Shown: one piece after another, positions 60,088 through 64,000 of the stretch
Position numbering within the stretch: the stretch's first letter is position 1
Layout: the number at the start of each line of letters is the position of its first letter
Assembly (NCBI GenBank): GCA_024734495.1
Contig: JALMQS010000055.1
Location: 8,241,386-8,305,385, forward strand
Origin: Forficula auricularia
Lineage: Eukaryota > Arthropoda > Insecta > Dermaptera > Forficulidae
Direction: 5' to 3'
Length of the DNA: 64,000 bases
Notes under the pieces: model-generated
The model's database searches: none
Told to the model about the DNA's origin: nothing
Seen by the model: only the letters and a program-made list of their open reading frames with translations
Position numbers and translations under genes: made by a program

Positions 60088-60855
60088 CATACATATATCT
60101 ATATTTTTCGTTTATATCTGTCTGAAACATCGCAAGCATGATTTTGTGCCTGTCTGTATGTGTGTATGTGTGTAACTCAAGAACGAAAAGTTTTAGAAAG
60201 TTCTTTCTTGTAGCATATAGTGTATATTATCTATAAGGATAATTGAGTAGATTTTGATCTCTCTAGTTTTAGAACTTCAAGTTAAAAAATGCAAATAAAA
60301 ATGTTTTTTTTTTAAATGATTTAATTTAGATTTTAAGTCGATGCAATAATATAAGCATAAATGAACAATTTATATTTAAGTTTATTATTAATTTCTAGGG
60401 CGTTTCTAGTGTATACCTAGTCTTGAAAATATTTTAATTTTTTTTTTTATTAATTAATAAATGTGCTGGTGAGCGATTCATTAATTACAATTTGATTAAG
60501 AAAAATGACTATAAAGTGCGTTGATAGAATAATCTCTTTTTCTTGCGAGCTCTAACTGGCAAGGTTCCTGAATACAAGCTGAGACTTGTTTCAGATCATT
60601 AGAATTTAATTTCTATTATTCTAGGAATGGCCTTTTGCCCTTAGAACTTGGACCAAAACGATGGTCGTTATAAAATGATTCTTTCTTTTTAAATGACGAA
60701 AATCAACATTTCGATAAATCTTTAATATGCTTAAAGCTAAAATTATTATTAAAATAATATAAAAAGCCAAATTTTGAAGAAGTGTACTATGAACAAATAT
60801 TCAGCTCCAAATTTGAGAAATTAGAAACTTTTATAATTTCTCATATAAAATATAC
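60088..60855. other. AT-rich DNA with a diffuse LINE-like word
   Basis: tgtgtaactcaagaacgaaaag and agaaagttctttcttgtag (60165-60220) recur in diverged form at 63710-63755. This suggests a dispersed repeat, class unknown. Confidence 0.4.
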
Positions 60856-61571
60856 TTAAGGTAGTTGTTTCGCGACAATACTAGCAAAAAGTTAATGCTA
60901 GAGTATATAGAACATACAATAAGGATTCATAGTTAATAAGCCCAAAACTTTTTGCTGTTTATTTACCAATTCTAGCCAATCCCGTGGTCGTTTGACAAAT
61001 TTGGCACCATTGTAAGAGATTGAATATTTTATATTAAAATGACCGATAAAATACATTTTAAATTTCTATAAAATTTGTTTTGTTATTTTTTTAACAAATG
61101 TAATCAACGCCTACGTGACACCTTATGAAAATTATAATTTTGAAAAAATCTAGCGCATGCTTCTTTTGCTGGTTAAAAAAATGCGCTGTTGTCAAATTGT
61201 TTTTAGTCAAAATTTTTTTATACATTTTTCATTATTTCTTCCTTATTATCTCAGAAACTGTGTTGTAACTATGAATCAAAATTATCTTAAAATATGTATT
61301 GGTTATTGGTTAATGTTGGTTTAGTTTTTTATAAAAATGGTAAGAATGGTTTCTTAATTATAATTAAATATGAATGTAAATTTTCTGATATCCCTTATAG
61401 TGCAATGCATAAGAGTCTGAAAAACTCTATTTTTGAAATTTAATATCTCCGGAACTATATTGTTCATACATTTCGTTTTGCCATCAATCGACGCACAAGT
61501 ATTTAAATAATAATCTGTATAAATTTCAAAAAATTTCTAAGAAAACGCATTTGGCGGAACAACTACCTTAA
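60856..61571. mobile_element. MITE with TTAA ends, copy 2
   Basis: TTAA at 60856-60859 and 61568-61571. Both inner ends begin GGTAGTTGTT. 716 bp, co-linear with 4260-4982 (gcgacaatactagcaaaaag, cccttatagtgcaatg and so on). This copy has better-preserved inverted ends. Non-coding. Confidence 0.85.
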
Positions 61572-62318
61572 ATACATGCTTTAAACAAAAGTCTTTATAT
61601 AACGAAATTTTGCTTTACTTTATATATTTAATTAATCATTATTCATTTTAGTTGGAATTAAAATGTTTTCAGACTAGAATAATTTTCTTTCCATATATAT
61701 ATGGATTTTACGAATAAAAAAGCCTTCCTCTTCTTATTTTAAAATTGATAATATTTGATAAAGTAGTATTTTTGCAATTATTAATTTTTTCTACTTTTTC
61801 TTAAAAATTTGATAATCATTATCAATATCAGAAAGAAAATGTTTTCATCAGAGTATAGAATTATTCTGGAAAGGCTTTTTTACTTGAAATATAAAATTAT
61901 CGATTTCAGGGAATATGAACCGATTGCTGTTTACACACACACACACTCACAGACACATTCTTAATTTCTTCCAAAATATCAAATTATTTATTCATTTTAT
62001 TAGAATCTTAGCTTTCCAATTGATTTAATATAAAATTCACAATAAAACAAAAACAAAACTTAAATATAGGTTAGTACGCATTATTTATTCAGAACTCTTT
62101 ATCTAAAATAATTTCAAGAGTATAATTATTTGATTTGAATTAAATAAAATAAATCTTAATTTTATTTTTTAAATATTTTATGGCTTTAATTTTTTTCAAC
62201 TCTCACGGATCGTCTATTCTATAATTTTAAATTTGTTAAATTGAAACATTTTTGTAGAATATTCTATATCTACAGATACAAGACTATTTACTAATTGGGT
62301 TTTATTTATTTTTTCTAG
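61572..62318. other. AT-rich DNA, no gene seen
   Basis: Contains a short (AC)n run near 61935-61945 and an inverted pair near 61665 and 61850 (agactagaataattttcttt and its inverse). No exon is supported. Confidence 0.45.
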
Positions 62319-62397
62319 TAAAGTGTCGACTCGAGTACTGGATTTATTTTTCCGTACGTAGTCCCTTGCGAGGAGGCTCATTAATTCGACCCACGAG
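62319..62397 (+). CDS. Candidate internal exon of an unrecognised gene
   Basis: Preceded by TACTAAT, a pyrimidine tract and CTAG, and followed by GAG/GTATGT: a full set of splice signals. 79 nt, more GC-rich than its surroundings. One frame is open throughout (KCRLEYWIYFSVRSPLRGG, then SLIRPT), with two bases over at each end. I do not recognise the peptide. It could equally be a 5' UTR exon or chance. Confidence 0.3.
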
Positions 62398-62456
62398 GTA
62401 TGTATCTAGATATTTAACATACTAATTGAATTTTCTAATTAAATTTTCCATTAGAT

Positions 62457-62965
62457 CAGCACTTCTTAAACATTTTTATTTGCGACCCTAGATTATATAT
62501 CTATATGGACATTTTTACTCATCATAAAACAATTTATTTTAAATCTAATCTTTGTTAAACATAGCTATTATAATGATATTATAAAATTTAAATATTAATG
62601 AAATAAATGTGCTTGTTTCTTATTAGAAAAAGAATAAAAAATCTTGGTTGAATATTTAATACTCTGTGGGAATTAGAGCATCTTCAAAAATTTTCAAATT
62701 TGATTGGTATTTTTATTTTATAATGCTGATAATGTCATTGGGCATAAATTTGTAGTACAAAATGCCAAAAATATATTTAATGCTATTTCAGAAATTGAAA
62801 ATTCTACCCTAATCCCAGACCAAAATTCATTCAATGACCTCGATTAATTTTTGGTCACTGCACATTATAGTTTTTTCATTGGCATTGATGTTTTATGTTT
62901 TCGCCACCCCAAAATTTAGTTACATTACCCAAAACGAGGTCGCAACCCTAGTTTAAGAAGTACTG
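62457..62965. mobile_element. Short hAT element with 7/8 target duplication
   Basis: Flanks cattagat and caatagat. The left end CAGCACTTCTTAAACATT mirrors tagtttaagaagtactg. Subterminal gcgaccc and gggtcgc-like words as in 53037-53266. 509 bp, no ORF. Confidence 0.85.
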
Positions 62966-62973
62966 CAATAGAT

Positions 62974-64000
62974 CAATTTACACATTTTTAATAAAATTTT
63001 AATAATAATAATAATATAACACAACAAAAAAAAAAAAAATCTTATTTCCTGAGGGTGTTGGACTGTTGATAGTGAAAATTCCATTTGATAGAGGGTATCA
63101 GCTCTAGTTTTTAAAATACATTTGATAAAATCTATTAAAAATACTATTTTGCCTATATTAAAGGCGTATTGGTTCTGAACAGCAATACATGAAATCAAAT
63201 TTAGGTTTATTAATTTAAATGAAGCTTCATCGATCAATTACAATATAACGCTTCTTTTAGATTAAATTTGATTTATAGTAAAAACAAACAAACCCAAAAC
63301 TTTATTTTTTTGAATGAGAAAAAACATGAATATGTAGTTATAATTTTTTTTAATTATTATTATTATTATAAATCGAATTCTGATTGAGATAAAAACACCT
63401 GTTATATTGGAAATGAACGATGAAGATTTTTTTTTCAATAAATAAAACTAAATATTTTGATTTCAAATATTACTTTTCTGAATCAATACGCCTTTAAAAT
63501 AGGCAAAATCACCTTTTTCGAAGATTCAACCAAATATAATTCAAATTGTAGAAAAAGGGAATCTTTTTCAAGGCTCGGCAACATAATTGCAGTTTCCTTG
63601 AATTAATTAATTATTAAATCTTAATTTAAAACACCCCTCTTCGATTTTTTAATTATTTTTACTATAGAAAGGGATTAAACTCTCTGTCTGTCTGTATTCA
63701 AATACCCACGTTAACTTAAGTACGAAAAGTCGAGAAAGTTCGTTCTTGTGCTAAAATATTTGTATTTCCAAGTGTCTAGATTTTGGTAAAAATCGTACCA
63801 AAAATTGACGGGGGAGAGGGAGTTTTTTTTAATCTGAACCTTTGGATCAAATTTTGCACAGTCAGCCTTTAAGGCCCTAGGGAACTATAATGCAACTTCC
63901 TAAAATGACCAGTATGAGAGGGCAAGTGTATATAAATTCATGTGATGGCCCTATCACATATTTTATAATTTATATGTCAATTTAAAAGAATTAATAGTTA
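62974..64000. other. AT-rich DNA, no gene seen
   Basis: Holds the diffuse repeat near 63710-63755 shared with 60165-60220, plus A/T runs. The - strand frame at 62953-63237 overlaps the hAT end and is not coding. Confidence 0.45.

Overview
This is an AT-rich, intron- and transposon-rich eukaryotic window, almost certainly from an insect. The evidence is a spliced BTB-BACK gene most like insect serine-enriched protein (Drosophila gprs), a mariner element, Ty1/copia, pogo-like and hAT-like elements, and long introns. I cannot fix the order. There are no bacterial-style operons. One 100-N assembly gap lies at 14838-14937.

Only two cellular genes are supported. The last coding exon of PAN2 (catalytic subunit of the PAN2-PAN3 poly(A) nuclease) lies on the + strand at 2881-3056, so the copia relic at the left edge sits in its last intron. 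The second gene is on the - strand at 31256-52631 (possibly to 52665). Its eight coding exons have consensus splice sites and matching phases, and encode 418 residues: a His/Ala/Gly-rich N-terminus, a BTB domain, a BACK-type domain and a Ser-rich tail. Its introns are packed with transposons. A 79-nt candidate + strand exon at 62319-62397 may belong to a third gene.

The rest is mobile or repetitive DNA. 1-2.8 kb: decayed copia with its 3' LTR, then a Helitron-like end. 4.2-7 kb: a TTAA-flanked MITE and foldbacks. 7.7-16.4 kb: a repeat-on-repeat region with 61-bp and ~108-bp tandem arrays, a >1-kb duplication, a tRNA-derived SINE with a 14-bp target duplication, and foldbacks around the gap. 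18-31 kb: large inverted repeats and a 3.5-kb TIR element. 31-52 kb: the gprs-like gene with pogo, a DUF4817-type relic, mariner, hAT and a 1.3-kb palindrome. 52-64 kb: foldbacks, hAT elements and a second copy of the TTAA MITE.

The most interesting signal is a motif repeated more than a dozen times: CTGAnGA, one extra base, a short hairpin stem, then GAAAC or GAAAT. The stem sequence differs between loci but stays complementary. In foldbacks the two copies always point away from each other. It resembles a hammerhead ribozyme core but has one extra nucleotide and no cleavage site that I could identify.
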